64,000 bases of DNA from Larkinella sp965227735 (GTDB lineage Bacteria; Bacteroidota; Bacteroidia; Cytophagales; Spirosomataceae): positions 5,580,001 to 5,644,000 of the forward strand of contig NZ_OZ245776.1 in assembly GCF_965227735.1 (NCBI RefSeq), in the 5' to 3' direction. The position numbers were made by a program, and so were the translations under genes. Shown here one piece after another: positions 27,316 to 34,676 of this stretch (its first letter is position 1; the number at the start of each line of letters is the position of its first letter). Below the pieces are notes generated by a model. The model saw only the letters and a list, made by a program, of their open reading frames with translations. It did no database searches and was not told where the DNA came from.

Positions 27316-28032
27316 ATGTTTAAACCCATGCATCTAAAACGCGTTAGTATCTGGCTGCTGGCCCTGTTGCCGCTGGCGTCTTTGTCGGCCTGTGGTCAGT
27401 CAACGAAACAACAATCATCCGAGAAAAAATCTAAAATTATGAATACCAACAACCCTGTATCAACTGCCGCCGGCATGGAAAAAGCCACCTTCGGCACGGG
27501 CTGCTTCTGGTGTACGGAAGCCATGTTTGAATCGCTGGACGGCGTTTCGGATGCCGTTTCCGGCTACGAAGGCGGTTCCAAAGCGAACCCAACTTACAAG
27601 GAGGTCTGCACCGGCAACACCGGCCATGCTGAGTGCGTCGAGGTGACGTATGATCCGAAAAAAGTAACCTACGCCGAACTGTTGCAGGCCTTTTTCCGGA
27701 GCCACGATCCGACTTCGCTCAACCGGCAGGGCGCCGACGTCGGAACGCAATACCGCTCGGTGATTTTTTACCACAACGACGAGCAGAAGCAACTGGCCGA
27801 AACCGTGAAGAAAGAACTGAACGCGTCGGGTGCGTATGACAAACCGATTGTGACGGAAATCAGCAAGGCCACGACCTTCTACGAAGCCGAAGCGTATCAC
27901 CAGAGCTACTTCGCCAACAACCCGGAGCAGGGCTACTGCTCGTTTGTGATTGCGCCGAAGCTCGACAAGTTCCGCAAGGTCTTCAAGGATAAATTGAAGA
28001 AGGGCGACAAGGTGACGTCGAGTCATGAATAA
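27316..28032 (+). CDS. msrA: Peptide-methionine (S)-S-oxide reductase, lipoprotein form
   Basis: A 238-residue MsrA with an N-terminal lipoprotein signal: the hydrophobic stretch ends in LSAC (Cys about 26), followed by a polar linker to residue 53. The catalytic motif GCFWC has its nucleophile at Cys63. The substrate-binding acidic and tyrosine residues appear in GYEGGSKANPTY and later GTQYRSVIFYHN. It repairs oxidised methionine in envelope proteins rather than in the cytoplasm. A second Met at position 5 could also start it. It is a single gene ending at a strong hairpin at 28053. Confidence 0.94.
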   Translation: MFKPMHLKRVSIWLLALLPLASLSACGQSTKQQSSEKKSKIMNTNNPVSTAAGMEKATFGTGCFWCTEAMFESLDGVSDAVSGYEGGSKANPTYKEVCTGNTGHAECVEVTYDPKKVTYAELLQAFFRSHDPTSLNRQGADVGTQYRSVIFYHNDEQKQLAETVKKELNASGAYDKPIVTEISKATTFYEAEAYHQSYFANNPEQGYCSFVIAPKLDKFRKVFKDKLKKGDKVTSSHE

Positions 28033-28052
28033 GTCGAATCAAAAATAAAGTC

Positions 28053-28084
28053 ACAAAATGCCCCGGAAGGGGCATTTTGTTTTG
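28053..28084 (+). terminator. Terminator hairpin after msrA
   Basis: A perfect 12-bp stem, ACAAAATGCCCC against GGGGCATTTTGT, with a 4-base GGAA loop and a short T-rich tail (TTTTGT). It lies 21 bases after the msrA stop. Confidence 0.85.
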
Positions 28085-28176
28085 TCACCGATCACGCCGG
28101 GTGTAGCTTGCTAAGCATTCGATTCGTATTTTACACCCGGTTTTGCTTTCCCATTTGTGAACGCTCACGCTGATTT

Positions 28177-28872
28177 ATGACGACAGGTTCTACGGCACAT
28201 TTGCTTTTGGTTGAAGACGAACCCAAGGTGGCAACATTCATTAAAAAAGGATTGCAGACGCAGGCATATACGGTGGAGGTGGCTTTGACGGGTGAAGAGG
28301 GAAAAGAGTTGTTCAACAAAACGGTTTTTGACCTCATCATTCTGGACGTGAACCTGCCCGACATCAGCGGCCTGGATGTGGCTGAGTACATCCGGCAGCA
28401 AAACCGCCGGGTGCCGATTCTGATGTTGACCGCGCTGGATACAACCGCCGATAAATTGCTGGGATTTGAAGCCGGTGCCGACGACTACCTGGCCAAACCC
28501 TTCGACTTTCTGGAACTGGTGGCCCGCGTGAAAGCCCTCCTGCGCCGGGCCGGAACGACGGAAGAACCGGACCGCATTCTGCGCGTGGCCGATCTGGAAC
28601 TCGATCTGCACGAGCGCGTCGCCCGTCGGCAGGGGCAGACCATTGAACTGACGGCCCGCGAATTTGCCCTGCTGGAATACCTGATGCGCAACGCTGGCCG
28701 GGTGGTTTCGCGGGTGGACATTGCCGAGCAGGTGTGGGACATCGGGTTCGATACCGGCACGAACGTCATCGATGTATATGTGAGTTACCTGCGCGCCAAG
28801 ATCGACAAGGATTATCCCACCAAGCTTATCCATACGTTGATCGGAATGGGCTACGTGCTGAAAGAGAAATGA
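28177..28872 (+). CDS. OmpR/PhoB-family response regulator
   Basis: A 231-residue regulator. The receiver is about 8-122, with VEDEP at the acidic pocket, phospho-acceptor Asp in ILDVNLPDISG (near 57) and lysine in LAKPF. The winged helix-turn-helix output is about 132-229, with ELTAREFALLEYLM and the recognition region NVIDVYVSYLRAKID. It should bind tandem direct repeats when phosphorylated. Its stop overlaps the start of the sensor kinase by four bases. An array of four 11-bp direct repeats lies just after the kinase gene at 30247-30286 and is a likely target. Confidence 0.95.
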   Translation: MTTGSTAHLLLVEDEPKVATFIKKGLQTQAYTVEVALTGEEGKELFNKTVFDLIILDVNLPDISGLDVAEYIRQQNRRVPILMLTALDTTADKLLGFEAGADDYLAKPFDFLELVARVKALLRRAGTTEEPDRILRVADLELDLHERVARRQGQTIELTAREFALLEYLMRNAGRVVSRVDIAEQVWDIGFDTGTNVIDVYVSYLRAKIDKDYPTKLIHTLIGMGYVLKEK

Positions 28873-30230
28873 GCCTTCAAAACCGCCTGACCCTGCTGTC
28901 GACCGCCATCGTTTCCATTTTGCTGGCCTTCTTCTGCCTGTTTCTGTATCTGGTGGCGGAACAGTACCGGAAAAAAGAATTCCTGACCCGGCTGCGTTCG
29001 GAAGCCCTGACGGCGGGGCATCTGCTGGTGGGACAGGAGCACCTGGGGCCGACCCTCTACAACCTGATCGACAAGAATCAACTGACGGTTTTGCCCGACG
29101 AAGAAATCATTATCTACAACGCCCAAAACCGCCTGATTTACGAAAGCGGAACGGACTTTCTGACGGTGACACCCACAATTTTAGACCGGGTTCGGGAGCT
29201 ACAGACAACGCAGTGGCGGGAGGGAAACCGCGAAATTGTGGGGATTATGTTTACCGAAAAAGCCGCGCCGTTTGTCATTTTTGCCTCGGCGGTGGACATC
29301 TATGGCGTGCGGTCCATGCAGGATTTGGCGCGGTTGCTGAGCGGGGGCTGGTTCGTGATGATTGGCGTTATGCTGATTGCGGCCCGCTACTTCATGGGCC
29401 GTATTCTGGAACCCATCAGCCGGATCAATCAGCGGATCGACGAAATTACGGCCTCGAATCTGTCACTTCGTTTACCCGAAGGCGAAAGCGCTGATGAACT
29501 GACCCAACTGGCGCAGCGGTTCAACCGGATGCTCAACCGGCTGGAAGACGCGTTTCGGCTGCAACGGTCGTTTGTGTCGCACGCATCACACGAGTTGCGA
29601 ACCCCGCTGACCGCCATTACGGGGCAGTTGGAAGTGTCGCTGCTGGCCGACGATGAGCCCGACGAACTGCGGGCAACGCTCCGTTCGGTGCTGGACGATG
29701 TTCGGGGACTCAACCGCATGGCCAATGGACTGCTGGCGTTGGCCAATGCCAGCATGGATTCGTCCGCCGTGCCGATGGGTCCCGTGCAACTGGATCGTTT
29801 GCTGGAACAGGTTCAACTCGACGTTCAGCGGCTTCAACCGACCTACGCCGTTCACCTTCGCATTGATTCGCCAGGCGCGTCCCCCGCCGACTGGCAACTG
29901 ACGGGCAGCGAACCGCTGCTGCGGACGGCTTTTTTTAACCTGCTCGACAACGGCGGTAAATTTTCGACCGACCATACGGTAACCCTCCACGCATCCGTCC
30001 AGCCGAAGTCGGTGGAACTGCGGGTGCATAATGCCGGGTCGGTGATTCCCCCCGACCAGCTAGCGGAGGTGTTCATTCCGTTTCAGCGGGGGCGTAATGC
30101 CAGCGGACTGCCAGGATTCGGAATTGGCCTTTCGCTGACGGAGCGCATTGTCCGGTTGCACAAAGGCGATATTCGGGTGGAGTCGAAGGAAGACGCCGGA
30201 ACCACTTTTATCGTTACGCTTCCCCGCTAA
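28869..30230 (+). CDS. HAMP-domain sensor histidine kinase
   Basis: A 453-residue membrane kinase. The ATG at 28869 is preferred because it gives the N-terminal TM helix (about 8-32) directly and the ATGA overlap with the regulator; an upstream in-frame extension would be read through the regulator gene. A periplasmic region covers about 33-150 and the second TM about 158-180. HAMP (about 180-232) includes EPISRINQRIDEIT. HisKA carries His241 in SHASHELRTPLTA. HATPase has FFNLLDNGGKFS and GFGIGLSLTERI. It phosphorylates the adjacent OmpR-type regulator. The signal is unknown. Confidence 0.94.
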   Translation: MSLQNRLTLLSTAIVSILLAFFCLFLYLVAEQYRKKEFLTRLRSEALTAGHLLVGQEHLGPTLYNLIDKNQLTVLPDEEIIIYNAQNRLIYESGTDFLTVTPTILDRVRELQTTQWREGNREIVGIMFTEKAAPFVIFASAVDIYGVRSMQDLARLLSGGWFVMIGVMLIAARYFMGRILEPISRINQRIDEITASNLSLRLPEGESADELTQLAQRFNRMLNRLEDAFRLQRSFVSHASHELRTPLTAITGQLEVSLLADDEPDELRATLRSVLDDVRGLNRMANGLLALANASMDSSAVPMGPVQLDRLLEQVQLDVQRLQPTYAVHLRIDSPGASPADWQLTGSEPLLRTAFFNLLDNGGKFSTDHTVTLHASVQPKSVELRVHNAGSVIPPDQLAEVFIPFQRGRNASGLPGFGIGLSLTERIVRLHKGDIRVESKEDAGTTFIVTLPR

Positions 30231-30246
30231 TTGCATTTCTAACGCC

Positions 30247-30294
30247 GTTCTAATGTCGTTCTAACACGAGCTTAACACCGGCTTACGACCTTTG
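30247..30294 (+). promoter_or_regulatory. Four 11-bp direct repeats next to a -7-like element
   Basis: The words GTTCTAA, GTTCTAA, AGCTTAA and GGCTTAC start at 30247, 30258, 30269 and 30280, exactly 11 bases apart. OmpR/PhoB-type regulators bind such 11-bp-phased repeats (seven conserved bases and four spacer). GACCTTTG at 30287-30294 resembles the -7 element and follows directly. The array sits between the kinase gene and a small secreted-protein gene, so that gene is the probable target. Confidence 0.6.
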
Positions 30295-30368
30295 TAAGGT
30301 CAACCAGGCAGTAGGGTATAAACGAACCTGAAACCGAGCGGTTGATTACTTACAAAATAGAAAAAGCC

Positions 30369-30758
30369 ATGAAAACATACATTTTTGCTCTAGCTCTTAG
30401 TGGATTAACGATTTTGAATGCTGCAGCCCAGGACGATACGAAGCGTCGGAAGGATGTAACCTATTCGACCCATAATTACAAACACCCCAACAAAGCGGCT
30501 GCTGCTCAAAAATGGGCAAACCAGAAAGGGGAAGGCATCAGCGTCCCGGCGGTGAACAACCGGGCGGTAGCCAACTACAAACAACCAAAACTCAATACGG
30601 AACCGGTCAACGGGATTCTGGTGCCGCACACGGCTGAAGAAAATCTGGCGAACCGGAACTACAAAATTCAGCATTTCAACGTAGCGGGTCAGGAGGCCCC
30701 GGCAACTGAAGTGGCCGGTAACACGCCGAAAGGAACCTTGCCACAGGAGAACGAATAA
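30369..30758 (+). CDS. Small secreted protein of unknown function
   Basis: A 129-residue protein from the ATG at 30369; a TTG at 30342 in frame is less likely. The signal peptide is about 1-20 (ends NAAAQ). The mature part has no Cys and no known domain, is rich in N, K, A and P, and contains two related segments (STHNYKHPNKAAAAQKWANQ and NRNYKIQHFNVAGQ). It is probably periplasmic or secreted and mostly unstructured. It lies behind the 11-bp repeat array, so it may be the main target of the two-component system. A strong terminator follows. Confidence 0.7.
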   Translation: MKTYIFALALSGLTILNAAAQDDTKRRKDVTYSTHNYKHPNKAAAAQKWANQKGEGISVPAVNNRAVANYKQPKLNTEPVNGILVPHTAEENLANRNYKIQHFNVAGQEAPATEVAGNTPKGTLPQENE

Positions 30759-30775
30759 TCCTAAACCTAATTGCT

Positions 30776-30815
30776 AAAAAGGGCTTAACCGCATCGATGC
30801 GGTTAAGCCCTTTTT
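30776..30815. terminator. Fully palindromic terminator
   Basis: The 40 bases are a perfect palindrome around CGAT, with AAAAAGGGCTTAACCGCAT on one side and its complement on the other. It works in both directions, ending the small-protein gene on the plus strand and probably the DUF4097 operon on the minus strand. Confidence 0.9.
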
Positions 30816-30889
30816 GTTTTGGTCAAACTTTCTTGATTCTCAATATTCCAATAATTCAGTAGACCGGATCGGTGATGAGGTCTATCTTA

Positions 30890-31585
30890 TTACTTCTTCC
30901 GAACATACACATTGTTGCTGATCGACTCCAGCCGTACCTCCGGCCCTCCGCCGTTGACGGTTCCTTCCAGCAGATAACCGACCATCGGATTCTTTTGCTT
31001 CTTGTTTTTAAAGTCGATGGGTAAATCGGAATAGACCTCGCCGGTGATGGTTTTCATGGACAGATTCGCGCCCTTGGTTCCGGGCCAGTTCAGGTCCACA
31101 AAACCGCTGATGGTTTTGGCAAACACTTCTTCGCTGGCCCCTTCGATGTCGATGTTGCCGTTGATGGTTTCAACGCGCAGTTTGGCTTTGCGGGGCAGAA
31201 AGACCTGGTAGTGGATGGTGCTGCAAACGTACGTATTTTGGCCATTGTATTCAGTTCGCCAGTAGGCGGCTTTTCCGGGACAGTCTTCGGCGCGGCCCTG
31301 TTTCAGCAATTCCATGTCGAAGTCAGTTTTAACCTTGATTTCGGTCGCCGTCGATCCCGATTCCACCAGCAGGGCGTCGTTCAGCCGCCCGCCGTTGATC
31401 GTCGCGGTAATGTGGACGGAAACTTCGGCTTTGTCCCAATACCGGATCTGAATGCTGTCGGCAAATTTCAGATGGAGGTTGATCAGTTGCTCCGGCAGGA
31501 ACGGTATTTTTTTGTCGATAATTTTCTGGGCGAAGGCCGAGCCGACACTCAGGCCGGTCAGGAGCAGGAACAGGAGCTTTTTCAC
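30890..31585 (-). CDS. DUF4097-like exported protein (second copy)
   Basis: A 231-residue exported beta-helix-like protein, with a GTG start at 31585 followed by a signal peptide (about 1-19, ends AFAQ). The C-terminal half has the repetitive short strands typical of DUF4097 (VETINGNIDIEG, AKTISGFVDLNW, MKTITGEVYSDL). The end GTVNGGGPEVRLESISNNVY matches the end of the upstream protein (GTANGGGVEIQLNTISSNIY), so the two are paralogues. It is the last gene of the sigma-factor operon. Function unknown; such proteins may be envelope adhesin-like or sensing factors linked to sigma/anti-sigma pairs. Confidence 0.82.
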   Translation of the reverse strand: MKKLLFLLLTGLSVGSAFAQKIIDKKIPFLPEQLINLHLKFADSIQIRYWDKAEVSVHITATINGGRLNDALLVESGSTATEIKVKTDFDMELLKQGRAEDCPGKAAYWRTEYNGQNTYVCSTIHYQVFLPRKAKLRVETINGNIDIEGASEEVFAKTISGFVDLNWPGTKGANLSMKTITGEVYSDLPIDFKNKKQKNPMVGYLLEGTVNGGGPEVRLESISNNVYVRKK

Positions 31586-31609
31586 AGGAATAGGGCGGTT
31601 CTTGGTGGC

Positions 31610-32389
31610 TTACTTCTGCTTGCGGATGTAGATATTGCTGCTGATGGTATTGAGCTGAATCTCAACCCCTCCGCCGTTGGCCGTTCCTTCGATGTGATTG
31701 CCTCCGCCTACGCGCGACAAGCCTTCCTTCGTGCTTTTCAGGCCCAGATCAAAGTCGGTGTACATCTCGCCGTTGATGGACCGCAGCTTCATATTGGCCT
31801 TCGCATTGGCGGGCAACGTCACGTCCACCGCCCCCGAAATGGTGGTAATCGATGTCGGTTTTTCCTGGCTCAGATTCGTAAAAAAGACGTTGACTTCGCC
31901 GTTGGTGGTGTTGGCGACCACGGGGCCGGTCACACTTTTGAGCGTGATGGGCGAGTTGGTGGTTCGCACTTCCAGGTCGCCGTCCATGTTACTGATGGTG
32001 ACCGCTCCGTTCCGCCAGTTGATTTGCCGGAAGAGAATGGCGACTTTTTTAGGCACCCGAATTGTGTAGTCGATGTCTTTGCGGGTGGCTTTCTCGATTT
32101 TCAACCCGCCGTTTTCCGGAGTTACGGCCAGCCCGATGCCGGAATTGTCTACGGCCGAGTAATACAGCGGTTTGAGTCCTTTGGCCCGTTCCGGCGGTGC
32201 TTCCAGTCCCGACGAAGCCCGGATGATGACCTCGTCGCCGTCGTAGCCTTCAATTTTGTAGTCACCGGCGTCCATTTCGATGACGATTTTCCGGTCCTTG
32301 GCATTGGCGAGTTTAGCCTTGTATTCCTGGGCATTGGCATCCGGAAGGCAGCATAAAGCCGTGACAATCAATAAACTGATTTTTCTCAT
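31610..32389 (-). CDS. DUF4097-family exported protein (first copy)
   Basis: A 259-residue protein with a signal peptide (about 1-20, ends NAQ) and a repetitive beta-strand body: SNMDGDLEVRTTNSPITLKS, VANTTNGEVNVFF, TTISGAVDVTLP and RSINGEMYTDFD. This is the DUF4097 pattern of stacked short strands. No catalytic motif is visible. It follows the HEAT-repeat membrane protein by 34 bases and precedes its paralogue by 24 bases, so all four genes form one minus-strand operon under the ECF sigma factor. The role is not established. Confidence 0.87.
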   Translation of the reverse strand: MRKISLLIVTALCCLPDANAQEYKAKLANAKDRKIVIEMDAGDYKIEGYDGDEVIIRASSGLEAPPERAKGLKPLYYSAVDNSGIGLAVTPENGGLKIEKATRKDIDYTIRVPKKVAILFRQINWRNGAVTISNMDGDLEVRTTNSPITLKSVTGPVVANTTNGEVNVFFTNLSQEKPTSITTISGAVDVTLPANAKANMKLRSINGEMYTDFDLGLKSTKEGLSRVGGGNHIEGTANGGGVEIQLNTISSNIYIRKQK

Positions 32390-32423
32390 TGGTTTGGTCT
32401 GTAAAAGTGAAAATCGAATACAA

Positions 32424-33194
32424 TCAGGAGGCAGAGCGGTTTTTGGTCTGGGCCAGGCGATTCAGCCCTTCCTCTGCTTTCAGCCGGACCGCTTCCAGGA
32501 GTTGCCGGTTTTGGGCGAGCCGTTGCATTGCGTCGACGGCCCGTTTTTCCTGAATCGAAACCAGGGTTTCGATGAGCATGATCTGGACGTAGGGATCGGT
32601 CTGAATCTTCAGTGATTGGATCAGGGCTTCCCGAACGCCCGGTTCGTTGGGCAACCGCATCAGAGCCTCACAAGCCGCCAGCCGTACGTTGACGTTATCA
32701 TCAAAATTGAGCGTGTTGATCAGCAACTGGGTAATCGCCTGATCGGCTTCGGCCAGCTCGTAGCTCTGATTAACCGCCTGAATGCGCTCGCTGGCCGATG
32801 TCTGGGCCGCCGGGTCGAAGTTCAGCACCTTTTTAATGGCCACTGTCGACGAAGTTTCGAGCGAATCGGTCGGTGCAGAAACCCGGTTGCTGTAATAATA
32901 ACCGCCCACAAAGCCGCCCGCCAGCAGGGCCACACTGGCGGCCATTCGCAGCCCCCAGGTCGTCAGACTTCGGATGCGACCCGCCGAACCCAGCCGGTTG
33001 GCCAAGCGGTGGTTGAAAGCGGGGGAGGGCTGCTCTTTCCGGACTTCGACAAAGTAGCGAAACGGCCCGGCCTGGTTTTCCAGATGAGCTGGAACCGAGG
33101 GGCCGCGAAAAAAATCCCGCAAGGCTTTTTCTTCTTCCAGGGTGCTCTCCCCGGCGTAATATTTTTCGAGCAGCTTTTCAATATCCTGCTTCAT
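32424..33194 (-). CDS. Membrane protein with HEAT-like repeats, candidate anti-sigma factor
   Basis: A 256-residue protein. Residues about 1-60 are a soluble helical N-terminus (EKLLEKYYAGESTLEEEKAL), as in many Bacteroidota anti-sigma factors. A single TM helix follows near 85-103 (MAASVALLAGGFVGGYYYS). Residues about 150-250 carry HEAT-like repeats (NVNVRLAACEALMRLP, DPYVQIMLIETLVSIQ, LEAVRLKAEEGLNRLA) placed outside the cytoplasm. The coding sequence overlaps the sigma gene by 17 bases. The cytoplasmic part probably binds the sigma factor, with the HEAT part as sensor. This is inference from layout; no zinc motif is seen. Confidence 0.75.
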   Translation of the reverse strand: MKQDIEKLLEKYYAGESTLEEEKALRDFFRGPSVPAHLENQAGPFRYFVEVRKEQPSPAFNHRLANRLGSAGRIRSLTTWGLRMAASVALLAGGFVGGYYYSNRVSAPTDSLETSSTVAIKKVLNFDPAAQTSASERIQAVNQSYELAEADQAITQLLINTLNFDDNVNVRLAACEALMRLPNEPGVREALIQSLKIQTDPYVQIMLIETLVSIQEKRAVDAMQRLAQNRQLLEAVRLKAEEGLNRLAQTKNRSAS

Positions 33195-33696
33195 AATCGT
33201 TGGTCTTTAAGTAACTGTCCCGCACCCGCTGCCGGGCTCTCGACAAAATCACGCGGATGTTGTTGACGGTCAGGCCCGTTACCTGTTCAATCTCTTCAAA
33301 CGAATACTCCTCCACATCGCGCAGATGCAGAATCAGCTTTTGCGGGTCCGGCAAATCGCCGATGATGCGACGCAGCAGCGCACTGCTGTCTGCTAATTCG
33401 GTCTGGCGATACGGCGAAACATCGTCTGCCTGAACGGTTGTCAGGTCGGTATTGCCGTCTGTCGTCCGGTTAGCCTGGGATTTTAGTTTGTCCAGACACA
33501 GGTTTCGCGTCATCTGCACCGCCAGCGCTTCGACGCTGTGGTACGAATCCAACTGCTGCCGTTTGGTCCAGAGCCGCAGCAACACCTCCTGCAACGTATC
33601 CTCGGCTTCTTCGCGGTTGCGCAGAAACAGTTTGGCCAGCCGGAAAAGCCGTCCCTGAACGGGGAGTACGATTTGTTTGAAGGCTTGTAAATCCAT
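33178..33696 (-). CDS. ECF-type RNA polymerase sigma factor
   Basis: A 172-residue sigma-70-family factor of ECF size. Region 2 is about 10-80, with FRLAKLFLRNREEAEDTLQEVLLRLW. Region 4 is about 112-165, with LPDPQKLILHLRDVEEYSFEEIEQVTGLTVNNIRVILSR as helix-turn-helix (given here by its ends, near 115-155). It should direct RNA polymerase to a small regulon, held back by the membrane protein encoded next. CGTCTTTG on the minus strand at 33705-33712 is a weak -7 candidate very close to the start codon. It begins a four-gene operon. Confidence 0.93.
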   Translation of the reverse strand: MDLQAFKQIVLPVQGRLFRLAKLFLRNREEAEDTLQEVLLRLWTKRQQLDSYHSVEALAVQMTRNLCLDKLKSQANRTTDGNTDLTTVQADDVSPYRQTELADSSALLRRIIGDLPDPQKLILHLRDVEEYSFEEIEQVTGLTVNNIRVILSRARQRVRDSYLKTNDYEAGY

Positions 33697-34028
33697 TTCA
33701 GAGACAAAGACGACAGAAGAGGGAATTCATTACAGCGGTTGTGCGAAAATTCGACTATTTTTTTGACATCCTTAGTTTGTCGTCTGGAAACAGGCCGCCA
33801 GATAGGGTTCGACCGCCCGTTGAAATTATTGTAACTACATGGATTACAATGGGAGCATACGTAGAACTACTTGCTACTAAAAAAGAAATAAGGGTAACTA
33901 CTACGAGAATTTAAGGGAATTCTACCCGTTTTTCACCGAAATGCGGTCAACTAACCATTCACCACTTGTAAGAACCTGAGAAACTCCCTTATTTTGGCCT
34001 AAGTTTCACATCTAACTCATTCATACTA
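33697..34028. other. Divergent intergenic region with an inverted repeat
   Basis: About 330 bases, AT-rich in the right half. ATTGTAA at 33828-33834 and TTACAAT at 33844-33850 form a 7-bp inverted repeat with a 9-base centre, which could be an operator. No gene is seen. Confidence 0.4.
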
Positions 34029-34556
34029 ATGAAAAAATTACTCTCCTCACTCCTCGTAATGTCCCTGCTGCTGGTAGGTACGCAATCATTCGCACAATAT
34101 CAGAAAGGCGATAAATTATTGAATGCCGGTATCGGTTTGTCAAGCTACTACGGTGGTGGTCTTCCGATCGGAGCTTCTTTTGAAGTGGGAATAACCGACG
34201 AAATCAGTGTTGGTGCACAACTCGATTTTTACACCTGGGGTTACAACTTCGGTGGTTACAAATGGCGGTATACTTTTGTTCCGGTAGCGGTACGCGGTTC
34301 TTACCACGTTAACGAACTCCTGAATCTGAACAATGACAAATTGGACTTGTACGGTGGCCTGGCATTGGGCTATTATATCTCAAGCTTCAAAGATAATTCA
34401 GGATACTCGGGATTTTATGATAATGCCTATGGTAACCAGGTACTGTTTGGTATCCACTTGGGCGGCCGGTATTATTTCAAACCGAATTTGGGCGCCTTTG
34501 CAGAAGTTGGTTACGGTGTTTCGGCACTGAAGTTGGGGGTTGCCTTCAAATTTTAA
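34029..34556 (+). CDS. Small outer-membrane beta-barrel protein
   Basis: A 175-residue protein with a signal peptide (about 1-22, ends SFAQ). The mature part alternates short beta-strands rich in G, Y and F (YYGGGLPIGASFEVG, ISVGAQLDFYTWGYNFGG, VLFGIHLGGRYYFKPNLG) and ends LKLGVAFKF with a terminal Phe. This is the pattern of an 8-stranded outer-membrane barrel (OmpX/porin-like). No enzymatic motif is seen. It is a single-gene unit closed by a strong terminator. Confidence 0.87.
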   Translation: MKKLLSSLLVMSLLLVGTQSFAQYQKGDKLLNAGIGLSSYYGGGLPIGASFEVGITDEISVGAQLDFYTWGYNFGGYKWRYTFVPVAVRGSYHVNELLNLNNDKLDLYGGLALGYYISSFKDNSGYSGFYDNAYGNQVLFGIHLGGRYYFKPNLGAFAEVGYGVSALKLGVAFKF

Positions 34557-34574
34557 TCAGGTATCGCCACAACG

Positions 34575-34613
34575 AAAAAACCGCCGGAAGCTCGCTTCCG
34601 GCGGTTTTTTTTT
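34575..34613 (+). terminator. Strong rho-independent terminator
   Basis: The stem AAAAAACCGCCGGAAG pairs with CTTCCGGCGGTTTTTT around a CTCG loop and is followed by more T. It starts 18 bases after the barrel-protein stop. Confidence 0.93.
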
Positions 34614-34623
34614 GTGAGACAAA

Positions 34624-34676
34624 AGAGCAGAGACAAGAGAATAAAGACCAACAGCCCTGTATCTGCTCTCTTGTCT
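34624..34676. repeat. Inverted repeat overlapping the prolyl oligopeptidase stop
   Basis: AGACAAGAGA at 34631-34640 pairs with TCTCTTGTCT at 34667-34676. An alternative pairing AGAGCAG/CTGCTCT (34624-34630 with 34663-34669) is also possible. The right arm overlaps the minus-strand stop codon at 34675. The same AGACAAGAGA word forms the inverted repeat at 44688. Confidence 0.65.

Noticed and set aside
28734..28868. N-terminal extension of the HAMP sensor kinase
   Set aside because: It would be read in a second frame inside the response regulator and hides the membrane anchor; the ATG at 28869 gives the usual ATGA overlap.
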